Source: Streptomyces sp. R21 (lineage in GTDB: Bacteria > Actinomycetota > Actinomycetes > Streptomycetales > Streptomycetaceae). Taken from it: DNA of 64,000 nt. Under the pieces are notes generated by a model that saw only the letters and a program-made list of their open reading frames with translations, was not told where the DNA came from and did not search any database. A program made the translations under genes and the position numbers. The stretch lies in NCBI RefSeq assembly GCF_041051975.1, contig NZ_CP163435.1, forward strand, positions 5,613,001-5,677,000, read 5' to 3'. Below are positions 51,466 through 59,593 of this stretch, in pieces. The stretch's first letter is position 1; every line of letters begins with the position of its first letter.

Positions 51466-52776
51466 TCAGTCCGCGTTCTCCAGGGTCTTCTTCACGTTGA
51501 CGAACCCCCGCCGTGCCGACACCAGTTGACCCTCGCGTACGACCTGGAACGTGACGTCCGCATTGACCAGGCGCGGGAACTCGACGGTCGCGAGCATGTC
51601 CTGGGAGCGCCAGCTGAGGGTCGGCGTGAGTCCGCCGGTGGGCACCTTGAGGCCCTTGTCGAGCGCCCGCTGCACCGTGCGGGACGTCACCTCGCCGTCG
51701 CCCAGCGACTCGATGGCCGTCTTCAGCACGGTGTACGCGATCCATGTGGTCTGCACCCCGGGGTCGGCGGGGTCGATCCGGTTGTCGTCGAAGGCCTGCT
51801 CCTTGATCACCTTGCGCATCGCGTCCCACCGGTGATCACTCGCCGCCGGGTACCAGCCGGTGGCGTACGACCCCTCGTACGGGCTCGACGCGCCGCCGGT
51901 GGAGTCGATCAGCGACTGGTCGACGCCGCCCAGCACGGTGGCCGTGCGCACCTTCGGGAACTCCTCGCGGTCGCGCCGGAAGGAGTCCATGAAGGTGTCC
52001 GTGCGGTCGCCGAGCGCCGGCACCACGCAGCCCCGCTTCGCCGGGTCCGAGGTCGCCCGCCGCAGCGCCTGCGACGTCTGGCCCGCGTACTCGGTCGCGT
52101 CGTCCGCCGCCCGCTGGTCCGCGACCGTCGAGTGGCCCTCCGACTTCAGGCCCGCGTTGAGCAGCACCGGGAGCTGGTCGCCGGCGAAGGTGTCCGGCCG
52201 TACGAGCGCGACCGGGCCGCAGATCCTGCCGAGCTGCTCCCCGAGGCCGGCCAGCAGCGCCGGCTCCCCGCCGTTGACCGGATAGGAGACCGGGCTCTCG
52301 AACTCGTCGTCCGTGACGCCGTAGCCGCCTATGTACGGGATGCCCGCGGACTCCAGCGGTGAGAGGAAGTACGTGCCGTGCTGGCTGTAGGAGCCGACCA
52401 CGGCGACCACGTTCTCGTCCGCCGCGCGACGGGCGCACTTCGCGGCGCCCACCGTGTCGTTGTGGTCGTTGCAGGTGAGGACCTTGAGCTTGTGGCCGTT
52501 GATGCCGCCGTGGGCGTTGACCCAGCGCTCGTAGGCCTCCGCGAGGGCGGGCATGCCGGGCTTGTTGGTCGCGCCGGTCTTCTCCGGCGCCCAGGTCATG
52601 ACCGTGACAGTGTCGTCCCTGGCGCCCCCCGTGGCACCAGGGATGACCCCGCATCCGACGGCGAGCGTCGCACACGCCGTCAGCGCTCCCGCGGACAGCG
52701 CGGTGGTCCTCGCAGTGGTCCTGGCGGGTTGGTGGTGCGCGGAACGGAAGATGCGGGTGCGTCGCCTGCCGGTCAT
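51466..52776 (-). CDS. ABC-type solute-binding lipoprotein (Peripla_BP_6, Leu/Ile/Val-binding fold)
   Basis: 436 residues from ATG 52776. Signal region with Arg pairs (TGRRRTRIFRSAHH) and a lipobox LAVGC followed by GVIPGATGG, so a lipid-anchored extracellular protein. Binding domain: DTVTVMTWAPEKTGATNKPGMPALAEAYERWVNAHGGINGHKLKVLTCNDHNDTVGAAKCARRAADENVVAVVGSYSQHG, typical of branched-chain amino-acid binding proteins. No permease or ATPase genes adjoin it, so it may be an orphan sensor or serve a distant transporter. Frame open to 52938, but upstream residues are not signal-like. Confidence 0.85.
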   Translation of the reverse strand: MTGRRRTRIFRSAHHQPARTTARTTALSAGALTACATLAVGCGVIPGATGGARDDTVTVMTWAPEKTGATNKPGMPALAEAYERWVNAHGGINGHKLKVLTCNDHNDTVGAAKCARRAADENVVAVVGSYSQHGTYFLSPLESAGIPYIGGYGVTDDEFESPVSYPVNGGEPALLAGLGEQLGRICGPVALVRPDTFAGDQLPVLLNAGLKSEGHSTVADQRAADDATEYAGQTSQALRRATSDPAKRGCVVPALGDRTDTFMDSFRRDREEFPKVRTATVLGGVDQSLIDSTGGASSPYEGSYATGWYPAASDHRWDAMRKVIKEQAFDDNRIDPADPGVQTTWIAYTVLKTAIESLGDGEVTSRTVQRALDKGLKVPTGGLTPTLSWRSQDMLATVEFPRLVNADVTFQVVREGQLVSARRGFVNVKKTLENAD

Positions 52777-52893
52777 GGACACGCACGATTCCGTCACATC
52801 GCTAACCCGGGCGTGACCCGGGGTCAACGGATGGTGACATGGAGGTGAATTGCGGGGGGCGGCGAAGTCGCTGGAAGGGGGAACGTACGATCG

Positions 52894-53394
52894 ATGACCG
52901 TGCAAGGTTCGGAGAACTCTTCCCGTCGCGGCCGTCACTCATCCACCATGGGCGGCATGCCACTGAACGACATGCCGTGGTGGCGCTGGCGCAGCAATGT
53001 GCGCTCCGCGCTGCACATGCTCTCCGATCCCGCGTTCCAGCGCGACGTCTGGCTCGCCGGCGTCGACGGGTACGGCGACGTCACCGATGCCGTGTACCGC
53101 CTGGTCGAGGACACCTGGCTCGACAACTGGTCCGCCGAGAAGTACGTCGGCACGATCTTCCGCGACTCGCAGGAGGCGGCGCTCGTCGACACCGCCGTGC
53201 TCCGCGTGCTGCGGATCATGCACCAGGTCGGGCCCGACGCACCCGTCTCCGCGTACCTCGACCACCAGGCCTGGCCGGAGGCCGTGCGGGCCGCGCGCGA
53301 CGCGCATGTCCGTATGACGGTGGGGGACGGGGAGGAGCCGGACGTGCCGCCTCGGACGCTTGAGGTGCTGCGGATTCTTACGCGGTCCGCGTAG
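52894..53394 (+). CDS. Conserved-looking hypothetical protein
   Basis: 166 residues, alpha-helical by composition, no membrane segment or signal. Distinctive: PLNDMPWWRWRSNVRSALHMLSDPAFQRDVWLAGVDGYGDVTDAVYRLVEDTWLDNWSAEKYVGTIFRDSQEAALVDTAVLRVLRIMHQVGPDAPVSAYL. ATG 52894 has GGAAGGGGGAA upstream; ATG 52957 (MPLNDMPWW) is possible because the first 21 residues are Ser/Arg-rich. I do not recognise a family. It precedes purU by 84 bp and may share its transcript. Confidence 0.75.
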   Translation: MTVQGSENSSRRGRHSSTMGGMPLNDMPWWRWRSNVRSALHMLSDPAFQRDVWLAGVDGYGDVTDAVYRLVEDTWLDNWSAEKYVGTIFRDSQEAALVDTAVLRVLRIMHQVGPDAPVSAYLDHQAWPEAVRAARDAHVRMTVGDGEEPDVPPRTLEVLRILTRSA

Positions 53395-53478
53395 GTCTGC
53401 GGTCCGTCTGCGGTCGCATCGGTCCGCGTGGCGGGACGGGAAGTCGGCCCCGGGGGCTGGTGTGGGAACCTGTGCTGC

Positions 53479-54351
53479 ATGAATGAGCAGCCCGCCGCGC
53501 CCGCCGAACAGTACGTCCTCACCCTTTCCTGCCCCGACAAGCAGGGCATCGTGCACGCCGTGTCGAGCTACCTCTTCATGACCGGCTGCAACATCGAGGA
53601 CAGCCAGCAGTTCGGCGACCACGACACGGGACTGTTCTTCATGCGCGTCCACTTCTCGGCGGAGGCACCGGTGACCGTGGACAAGCTGCGGGCGAGCTTC
53701 GCCGCGATCGGGGACGCCTTCCAGATGGACTGGACGATCCATCGGGCCGAGGAGAAGATGCGGATCGTCCTCATGGTCAGCAAGTTCGGGCACTGCCTGA
53801 ACGACCTGCTGTTCCGGGCGCGGATCGGGGCACTGCCGGTGGAGATCGCGGCGGTCGTCTCCAACCACACCGATTTCGCCGAACTGGTGGGTTCGTACGA
53901 CATTCCTTTCCGGCACATTCCGGTCACTCGGGATACGAAGGCTGCCGCCGAGGCCGAGTTGCTGGAGCTGGTCCGGGCGGAGAACGTGGAGCTGGTCGTG
54001 CTGGCCCGCTATATGCAGGTGCTCTCGGACGACCTGTGCAAGCAGCTCAGCGGGCGGATCATCAACATCCACCACTCCTTCCTGCCGAGCTTCAAGGGCG
54101 CGAAGCCGTACCACCAGGCGCACGCCCGGGGTGTGAAGCTCATCGGCGCCACCGCTCACTATGTGACCGCCGACCTCGACGAGGGGCCGATCATCGAGCA
54201 GGAGGTCGAGAGGGTGGGCCACGACGTGACCCCCGACCAGCTGGTCGCCATCGGGCGCGACGTCGAGTGCCAGGCCCTTGCGCGCGCCGTGAAGTGGCAC
54301 GCCGAGCGGCGCATCCTGCTGAACGGGCGACGGACGGTCGTTTTCGCGTAG
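53479..54351 (+). CDS. purU: Formyltetrahydrofolate deformylase
   Basis: 290 residues from ATG 53479. N-terminal ACT domain (about 10-90: YVLTLSCPDKQGIVHAVSSYLFMTGCNIEDSQQFGD), then formyltransferase-like domain (KMRIVLMVSKFGHCLNDLLFR) with catalytic Asn/His in RIINIHHSFLPSFKGAKPY and Asp in GATAHYVTADLDEGPIIEQ. Hydrolyses 10-formyl-THF to formate and THF, balancing one-carbon pools for purine synthesis. The ACT domain suggests Met/Gly control as in E. coli PurU. Convergent with the anti-sigma gene. Confidence 0.96.
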   Translation: MNEQPAAPAEQYVLTLSCPDKQGIVHAVSSYLFMTGCNIEDSQQFGDHDTGLFFMRVHFSAEAPVTVDKLRASFAAIGDAFQMDWTIHRAEEKMRIVLMVSKFGHCLNDLLFRARIGALPVEIAAVVSNHTDFAELVGSYDIPFRHIPVTRDTKAAAEAELLELVRAENVELVVLARYMQVLSDDLCKQLSGRIINIHHSFLPSFKGAKPYHQAHARGVKLIGATAHYVTADLDEGPIIEQEVERVGHDVTPDQLVAIGRDVECQALARAVKWHAERRILLNGRRTVVFA

Positions 54352-54409
54352 TTCTGGCGTAGCCGCCATCGCCGCGCCCACCCCGGGTGCAGAGGAAGGC
54401 GCCCGGGGG

Positions 54410-55789
54410 CTACATGCGGCTCAGGGAGGCGGCGGCCAGGAGGACGTCGTGGATGGCGGTGCGGTCGCCGTCCTGGCCGGTGGCGGCCTCCTCCGGAGAG
54501 ACATGCCCCGCGGCGAGGCGGCAGAACTCGACCCCGTCGAGGGCGACATGCGCGACCTCGTGCTCGGCGGACGCGACCGCGCCGGGCGAGTCGAGCGGGA
54601 TGAGCCACTCGCCGCCCCCGGACCCCTCGATCTCCAGCCGAAGGCTGCGCCCCGGCGCCCCGGCGGGCACGAGATGCCGTACCGGCGGCGCGGACAGCCC
54701 CGCCCGCCGCCGCTCGGCCAGCGAGCCCGGCAGCATGCGCGCGGCGAGGTCGATCATCTTGTGCAGGTGCCGAGGAGCCGGCGGCTCGTAGGGATAGTCC
54801 ACCGCGTCCGCGATGTCCCCCGCGTGCACCCAGCACTCGAAGGCCCGGTCCAGCATCGAGTCCCGCAACGGCAGCTCGAAGTCGCCGTACGACACGGCCA
54901 GGCGCCCGGAGCCGCCGCCCGCGAACGCCACCGTACGGACCAGGTTGTGGCTCTGCTCCCGCCACGGGCCCCGTACGGAACGGGTGGGCGGGAAGTGCGA
55001 GGCCCGCCAGTACGCCTCGGTGCGCCCCGCCGGTCCCGGCGTCTTCGGTGACGTGTTGCCGAGCGGGTCCTCAAGGCCCAGCGCGGTCGCGACCAGGCCG
55101 TCCACGGTCAGGAGATGGGCGATGACCCCGGCGACCGTCGTACGGCGGCTCGTGGGGCCGTCGCCCTCGAACCAGCGCAGCCGCACCGGGGCGTGCCACT
55201 CCGCGTCGCCTATGTCCTGGAGCAGCGCGTCGAGCCGCGCGGCCTCCGCGTCGTACGGAGCCGCCCACTCGGGCACCGGGATGCGCGGCGGGCGCCGGTC
55301 CAGGCAGCCCTCCAGGACGCGGGTGCGGAGGGTGGGGTCCAGGTCGAGGCTCTCGGGCGGGTGCAGCAGGCCCACCGCCTCGCGCAGCCGCAGCGCCTCG
55401 TCCGCGCAGGAGCCGCACTCCCCGAGGTGGTCCTCCACGGCCACGGTCTCCTCCGGCGAGCAGGCGGCGAGCGCCCACGCCCCGAGCAGCGACTTCAGCA
55501 CCCGGTGGTCGAGAGAGAGGGGGAGGAGGGGGAGGGGGAGAGGTGCGGACGGCTGCTCCGGGGTCGGTTCCTGTAGCGGCTCCGGCAAGGGGCGGCCCGT
55601 GTCCTCGACCGAGGAGCGTGGCATGGGTATGCGCGGGGAACGGCTCGGGCCGTCGGAATCGCCCGTGTCGTTGCCGCTGCCGTCGCCGTTGCCGGGGCCC
55701 TGCGGGCCGCCGCCTGCCCCGGTGGGCTGCTCGTCGTCGCTTCCGTCCCGGTCGTCGAACGCCTCGAAACGATCCGCTCCGCCGTTCAC
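54410..55789 (-). CDS. Zinc-binding anti-sigma factor fused to an MDMPI-like domain
   Basis: 459 residues from GTG 55789, which overlaps the sigma-factor stop (GTGA). Order: disordered acidic/Pro-rich N-terminus (about 1-90), a zf-HC2/ZAS segment with His121-xxx-Cys125-xx-Cys128 (VEDHLGECGSCADEALRL), then a maleylpyruvate-isomerase/DinB-like domain (about 185-330, RLDALLQDIGDAEW...VAGVIAHLLTVDGLVATALG) and a C-terminal SCP2-like domain (about 380-459). ZAS domains hold ECF sigma factors and release them on thiol oxidation; the mycothiol-enzyme-like domain suggests redox or thiol sensing. No transmembrane helix: a cytoplasmic anti-sigma factor. Confidence 0.85.
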   Translation of the reverse strand: MNGGADRFEAFDDRDGSDDEQPTGAGGGPQGPGNGDGSGNDTGDSDGPSRSPRIPMPRSSVEDTGRPLPEPLQEPTPEQPSAPLPLPLLPLSLDHRVLKSLLGAWALAACSPEETVAVEDHLGECGSCADEALRLREAVGLLHPPESLDLDPTLRTRVLEGCLDRRPPRIPVPEWAAPYDAEAARLDALLQDIGDAEWHAPVRLRWFEGDGPTSRRTTVAGVIAHLLTVDGLVATALGLEDPLGNTSPKTPGPAGRTEAYWRASHFPPTRSVRGPWREQSHNLVRTVAFAGGGSGRLAVSYGDFELPLRDSMLDRAFECWVHAGDIADAVDYPYEPPAPRHLHKMIDLAARMLPGSLAERRRAGLSAPPVRHLVPAGAPGRSLRLEIEGSGGGEWLIPLDSPGAVASAEHEVAHVALDGVEFCRLAAGHVSPEEAATGQDGDRTAIHDVLLAAASLSRM

Positions 55790-56367
55790 CGCGCACCCCC
55801 GTATTCGGGCGGCGCCCCGGAGGGGCCCGCGTCGTGGGCGGTGGACAGCAGTTGCAGGCCGAGGCGGAGCCGGCGGCGGGCCTCGTCCTCGGTGACGCCG
55901 AGGTCGGCGGCCGCCTGGCGGTAGTCACGGCGCTGGAAGTAGGCGAGCTCCAGTGCGGCGCGCAGCGGGGTGGGCATCGAGGTGACGATGTAGTCGGCGC
56001 GGGCGGCCACGGAGGCGCTGCGCACCTTGCGCTCCAGGTCCTCGGTGGTGCCGGGGCCGCCCCGGGCGAGCGCGGCTGTCTCGGTCGCGCGCAGCCGCTG
56101 GACGGCGAGCCGGTGGGTCAGCGTGGCGACCCAGGAGCGCAGCGGGCCGTGCTTGGGGTCGTACGCCTCGGGGTTCTCCCAGACGTGTGCGAACACCTCG
56201 CGGGTGATGCCGTCGGCCGCCTGTTCGTCTCCGAGCACGCGGTGGGCGAGGCCGTGCACGAGTGAAGCGAATCGGTCGTAGAGCTCGCCGAGCGCGGCTG
56301 CCTCCCCGCGTGCGAGCCGCTGCTGCATCTTGCGGTCCCAGCGGGGTGGTGCGTCCTTCGTCGCCAT
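55786..56367 (-). CDS. ECF-type RNA polymerase sigma factor
   Basis: 193 residues from ATG 56367. Region 2: RGEAAALGELYDRFASLVHGLAHRVLGDEQAADGITREVFAHVWENPEAYDPKHGPLRSWVATLTHRLAVQRLRA; region 4: MPTPLRAALELAYFQRRDYRQAAADLGVTEDEARRRLRLGLQLLS. No sigma 3 domain, so ECF class. Coupled to its own ZAS anti-sigma factor (GTGA). The promoter lies in the 425-bp spacer shared with the STAS gene. Confidence 0.93.
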   Translation of the reverse strand: MATKDAPPRWDRKMQQRLARGEAAALGELYDRFASLVHGLAHRVLGDEQAADGITREVFAHVWENPEAYDPKHGPLRSWVATLTHRLAVQRLRATETAALARGGPGTTEDLERKVRSASVAARADYIVTSMPTPLRAALELAYFQRRDYRQAAADLGVTEDEARRRLRLGLQLLSTAHDAGPSGAPPEYGGAR

Positions 56368-56792
56368 GCGGCCCCCTCACCCCTGGTCGTGCCCGGCGCC
56401 CGTCTCTGTCCCTGTCGCTGACTCTGTGCCTGCCCAGCGTGTGTGCTCTGCTGTCTTGAATGTAGTCGGCACGTCCGGCAGCGCACGCCCCTTTGAGTCA
56501 ATGTGCGCCCCCTGGTGGAGGGCGGGTGGTAGGGACCTTTGGGGGTTGGTGGGATCGCGGCGGGCCGCGTTTCGCCTTGGGCCGCCTGGTGTTTCGTGCC
56601 TCGCCTACCCGGCGGGGCTCGGATCAGGCTCGATCGGGTTCGATCGTTCTCGTACGGATTCGCCATAAATGGCTCGGAGTTCGTTTGTTTTCGACCGCAT
56701 GAGCATGCCTCTTCGGTGGCGGACCGGTGTTTCATGGAACGACGGCGGGGCAGCCGCGCTGCAAGGAAGCGTAGGAGCTGCTTCCGTTTCCG
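56368..56792. other. Divergent spacer between sigma factor and STAS gene
   Basis: 425 bp. Contains clustered CGATC words at 56630-56655, an AT-richer stretch CGCCATAAATGG at about 56661, and CATG-AG-CATG at about 56698-56707. No gene supported and no -10/-35 pair convincing in either direction. Confidence 0.4.
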
Positions 56793-57245
56793 GTGAGCGG
56801 GGCGAGCGAGAGGCGTGTGGCGGTGACGCTCAAGGTGACCGACGGCGAAGAGGGCGAGTGGGCCGTGCTCCGGGTGTCGGGAGAGCTGGATCTCGTGACC
56901 TCGCCGGTGCTGCGCCAGCGGGTGCACGACGCGGTGGCCGACGGCCGTCACCAGGTCGTCCTCGACCTCGGCGAGGTCCTCTTCTGTGACTCCAGCGGCG
57001 TGGGCGTCCTCATCGCCACCCGCCGCCTGATCCGGTCCTGCCAGGGCAGCCTGCGGCTGATCCTGCCCGCCCGGGGAGCGGATGGGGGCGCCTCCCGATC
57101 GAGCGAATTCGAGATTGGGGGAGGTTCGCATGTCAACCGCGTCCTGGGCGCCCTCGGCGTACGCCGCCTCTTCGACGTCTATCCGGACCTCGCGGCAGCC
57201 ACCGAGGACGGAACCGGCGAGGAGCCGAGCACCCTGTCCGCGTGA
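56793..57245 (+). CDS. STAS-domain anti-sigma factor antagonist
   Basis: 150 residues from GTG 56793 (a later GTG at 56817 or 56823 possible). SpoIIAA/BldG-type: EWAVLRVSGELDLVTSPVLRQRVHDAVADGRHQVVLDLGEVLFCDSSGVGVLIATRRLI; the phosphorylatable Ser is in DSSG (Ser67). A Gly/Ser-rich insertion (about 93-107) precedes GSHVNRVLGALGVRRLFDVYPDL, longer than in typical antagonists. When dephosphorylated such proteins bind HATPase anti-sigma kinases; the kinase at 62194 is a possible partner, which is inference only. Confidence 0.92.
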   Translation: MSGASERRVAVTLKVTDGEEGEWAVLRVSGELDLVTSPVLRQRVHDAVADGRHQVVLDLGEVLFCDSSGVGVLIATRRLIRSCQGSLRLILPARGADGGASRSSEFEIGGGSHVNRVLGALGVRRLFDVYPDLAAATEDGTGEEPSTLSA

Positions 57246-57418
57246 CATGGCCCACTCCACCGAGGGTCCCTCGACACACTGTTGTCCCGGAATTCCTGCG
57301 GTCTTGGCACAAGCGTCGTTTTCCCGCTCCCGGGACGGCTCCGGCGTCGTACGCTCCGTGCCAGATGAACCCAGTCCGGACCGGAGTCCGGCTGATATGT
57401 GAGGCGGTCCGAACACAC

Positions 57419-57931
57419 ATGGTCAGCACCGAGTACGAGCGCAGGATCGCTGCCCGGTTCGCCGGCTTCGACCAGGACGGCAACGGCTACATCGACCGCG
57501 AGGACTTCAGCGCCGCGGCCAAGGCCGTCCTCGCCGAGTTCGCCACGACGGCCCGCTCCGACAAGGGCCAGGCCCTGTACGTCGGCGCCGAGGCCTTCTG
57601 GCAGGGCATGGCAGGGATAGCGGACCGGGACGGCGACCAGCGCATCACCCGCGAGGAGTTCGTGAGCGGCGCGGTGAAGCGGCTGCGCGACAGCCCCGAG
57701 CGGTTCGCCGAGATCGCCCGCCCCTTCCTGCACGCGGCCCTCGCCGTCGCGGACACCGACGGGGACGGCGCGGCCACGGTCGAGGAGACCGCGCGCGTGA
57801 TCAAGTCCCTCGGCGCCCCCGAGGAGATCGCCGTCGCCGCGGCCGCGACCCTCGACACGGACGCCGACGGCCGGATCGGCGAGGCCGAGGTCGTGAGCGC
57901 CTTCGCCCGCTACTTCACCGTGCCCGAGTAG
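57419..57931 (+). CDS. EF-hand calcium-binding protein (calerythrin-like)
   Basis: 170 residues with four EF-hand loops: DQDGNGYIDREDF, DRDGDQRITREEF, DTDGDGAATVEET and DTDADGRIGEAEV. Loops 1, 2 and 4 have the standard pattern ending in an acidic or near-acidic position 12; the third ends ATVEE. Size, spacing and four-hand layout match calerythrin from Saccharopolyspora and the Streptomyces Cab proteins, which buffer or sense Ca2+ in the cytosol. ATG 57419. A P-type ATPase of the CtpE (calcium) type lies at the other end of the window, but there is no direct link. Confidence 0.93.
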   Translation: MVSTEYERRIAARFAGFDQDGNGYIDREDFSAAAKAVLAEFATTARSDKGQALYVGAEAFWQGMAGIADRDGDQRITREEFVSGAVKRLRDSPERFAEIARPFLHAALAVADTDGDGAATVEETARVIKSLGAPEEIAVAAAATLDTDADGRIGEAEVVSAFARYFTVPE

Positions 57932-57946
57932 CAGGTTCCATAGGGC

Positions 57947-59449
57947 TCACCGCGAAAAGCGGTCGCGCAGCCTGTACTTGAGCACCTTGCGCAGGGTTTC
58001 GTTGCGCGGAAGGGCGTCCACCAGCTCCAGTTGCTCCGGCAGCTTGTGCACGGACAGCCCTTCCGAGCGGAGGTAGGAGGTCATGGCCTCCAAGGTCAAC
58101 TCCTCGGCCCCGGGCGGCTGTTCGACCACCGCACAGACCCGTTCGCCGCGCTCGGCGTCCGGCAGCCCGACCACGGCGACGTCGCCGACACCCGGATGCC
58201 CGTGCAGCAGGTCCTCGATCTCCTTCGCCGAGATGTTCTCGCCCTTGCGGATGATGACGTCCTTGAGCCGGCCGGTGAGGACCAGATGCCCGCTGCCGGT
58301 GAGATGCCCTAGGTCCCCGGTGCGCAGGAACCCCTCCTCGTCGAAGGCCTCCGCGCTCTGCGCCGGGTCCAGATAGCCCTGGCACACCGCCTCGCCGCGC
58401 AGCCGTACCTCCCCGTCGGCGATCCGTATCTCCATGCCCTCGGGTGGCCGCCCCTCCGTCGTCGCCAGGTTCTCCACCGTGTCGTCCGGCGATCCCATGG
58501 TGATCATCGGAACCTCGGTCATTCCGTACCCGTGGGTGAGCTGCACCCCCATCTCCCGTACGACCGAGTGGTAGATCTCGGGCGGCTTCGGCGCCCCGCC
58601 GCCCGCGAGCAGCCGCAGGCTCGGGATGAGCGGCTCGCCCGGCTGCCGCCGCTGCTCGGTGAGGAACATCGAGTAGAACGCGGTGGAGCCGCCGGCCACC
58701 GTCACGCCGTGCCTGCGGTAGTCCTCCAGGGCGGCGGGCAGCGCGAAGTGCTCGAACATCACCGCCGGGAAGCCGTACAGCAGGAGCATCACCGTGTAGT
58801 CGGGGCCGGCGATGTGCGCGTACGGGAAGGCCATCGAACCCACGTCGTTCTCCGACAGGTGCAGCGCGTGCGCGAGGCAGGACCCGCCCGCGATCAGCGA
58901 ACGGTCCGTGTGCAGCACGCCCTTGGGGTCCGAGGTCGTGCCCGAGGTCCAGTAGACCCAGCGGACGGAGGTGCCGTCGGAGGGGGGAGCGGGGAGTGCG
59001 GAGGGATCGCCGTCGGGGAGGATGTCGTACGCCTCGAAGACGCCCTTCGCGCCGAGCCGCCGCGCCATCGCCGTGTGGTCGAAGCCCCGCCACTCGCCCG
59101 GCACGGCGAAGTGCTCCGCCTTCGACTCCCTCAGCGCGAATCCGACTTCGCGGTCGCGGTAGAAGGGGATGACCGGCGTCTGTACGGCGCCCAGGCGGGC
59201 CAGCGCGAAGGAGAGCACAGCCGTCTCGATGCGGGTGGGCAGCTGCCAGGCGACCACCGTGCCGGGGCGTACGCCCATGTCGTACAGGCCCGCCGCCACC
59301 CGCTCCGCGCGGGCGCGCAACTCGCCGAAGCTCAGCGAGCGGTCGCCCTGGAGGAGGACCGGCCGGTCGGGGGTGAGATCGGCGCGGCGCGCCACCAGCT
59401 CCCAGAGCGTGCGCGAGGCGCCCAGGGCGTGCGCGGTGTCCTGGCTCAT
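57947..59449 (-). CDS. AMP-dependent acyl-CoA ligase (cyclohexanecarboxylate-CoA ligase-like)
   Basis: 500 residues from ATG 59449 (AAGGGGGC upstream). ANL motifs: YWTSGTTSDPKGVLHTDRS, THGYGMTEVPM, GFLRTGDLGHLTGSGHLVLTGRLKDVIIRKGENISAKEIEDLL, catalytic Lys region LPRNETLRKVLKYRLRDRFSR. Close in style to AliA/FadD17-like ligases acting on cyclic or branched acids. Divergent from the acyl-CoA dehydrogenase pair, with two related palindromes between, so probably one regulon: ligase makes the CoA ester that the dehydrogenase oxidises. Confidence 0.92.
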   Translation of the reverse strand: MSQDTAHALGASRTLWELVARRADLTPDRPVLLQGDRSLSFGELRARAERVAAGLYDMGVRPGTVVAWQLPTRIETAVLSFALARLGAVQTPVIPFYRDREVGFALRESKAEHFAVPGEWRGFDHTAMARRLGAKGVFEAYDILPDGDPSALPAPPSDGTSVRWVYWTSGTTSDPKGVLHTDRSLIAGGSCLAHALHLSENDVGSMAFPYAHIAGPDYTVMLLLYGFPAVMFEHFALPAALEDYRRHGVTVAGGSTAFYSMFLTEQRRQPGEPLIPSLRLLAGGGAPKPPEIYHSVVREMGVQLTHGYGMTEVPMITMGSPDDTVENLATTEGRPPEGMEIRIADGEVRLRGEAVCQGYLDPAQSAEAFDEEGFLRTGDLGHLTGSGHLVLTGRLKDVIIRKGENISAKEIEDLLHGHPGVGDVAVVGLPDAERGERVCAVVEQPPGAEELTLEAMTSYLRSEGLSVHKLPEQLELVDALPRNETLRKVLKYRLRDRFSR

Positions 59450-59477
59450 GACAGCCCCCTTCATCAACTGCCCATAA

Positions 59478-59492
59478 CTGACGGAGAGTCAG
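59478..59492. promoter_or_regulatory. TetR-type operator, copy 1
   Basis: CTGACGGAGAGTCAG, 29 nt upstream of the ligase start; shares the pattern CTGACGGA-N2-(A/G)TCAG with a second site 87 bp away. Confidence 0.6.
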
Positions 59493-59564
59493 ATGGTGGG
59501 CAGAGCGTAGGGCGCACCGCCTTGTCGGTCCAGGGGTGCGGAGCTAGCCTGCTGGCGACAGAAT

Positions 59565-59579
59565 CTGACGGACCATCAG
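59565..59579. promoter_or_regulatory. TetR-type operator, copy 2
   Basis: CTGACGGACCATCAG, ending 14 nt before the acyl-CoA dehydrogenase start. CTGACnG(T/A)CnnTCAG-like palindromes are typical of TetR repressors of acyl-CoA genes; no regulator gene is adjacent. Confidence 0.6.
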
Positions 59580-59593
59580 GAAAGTGGTGATCC

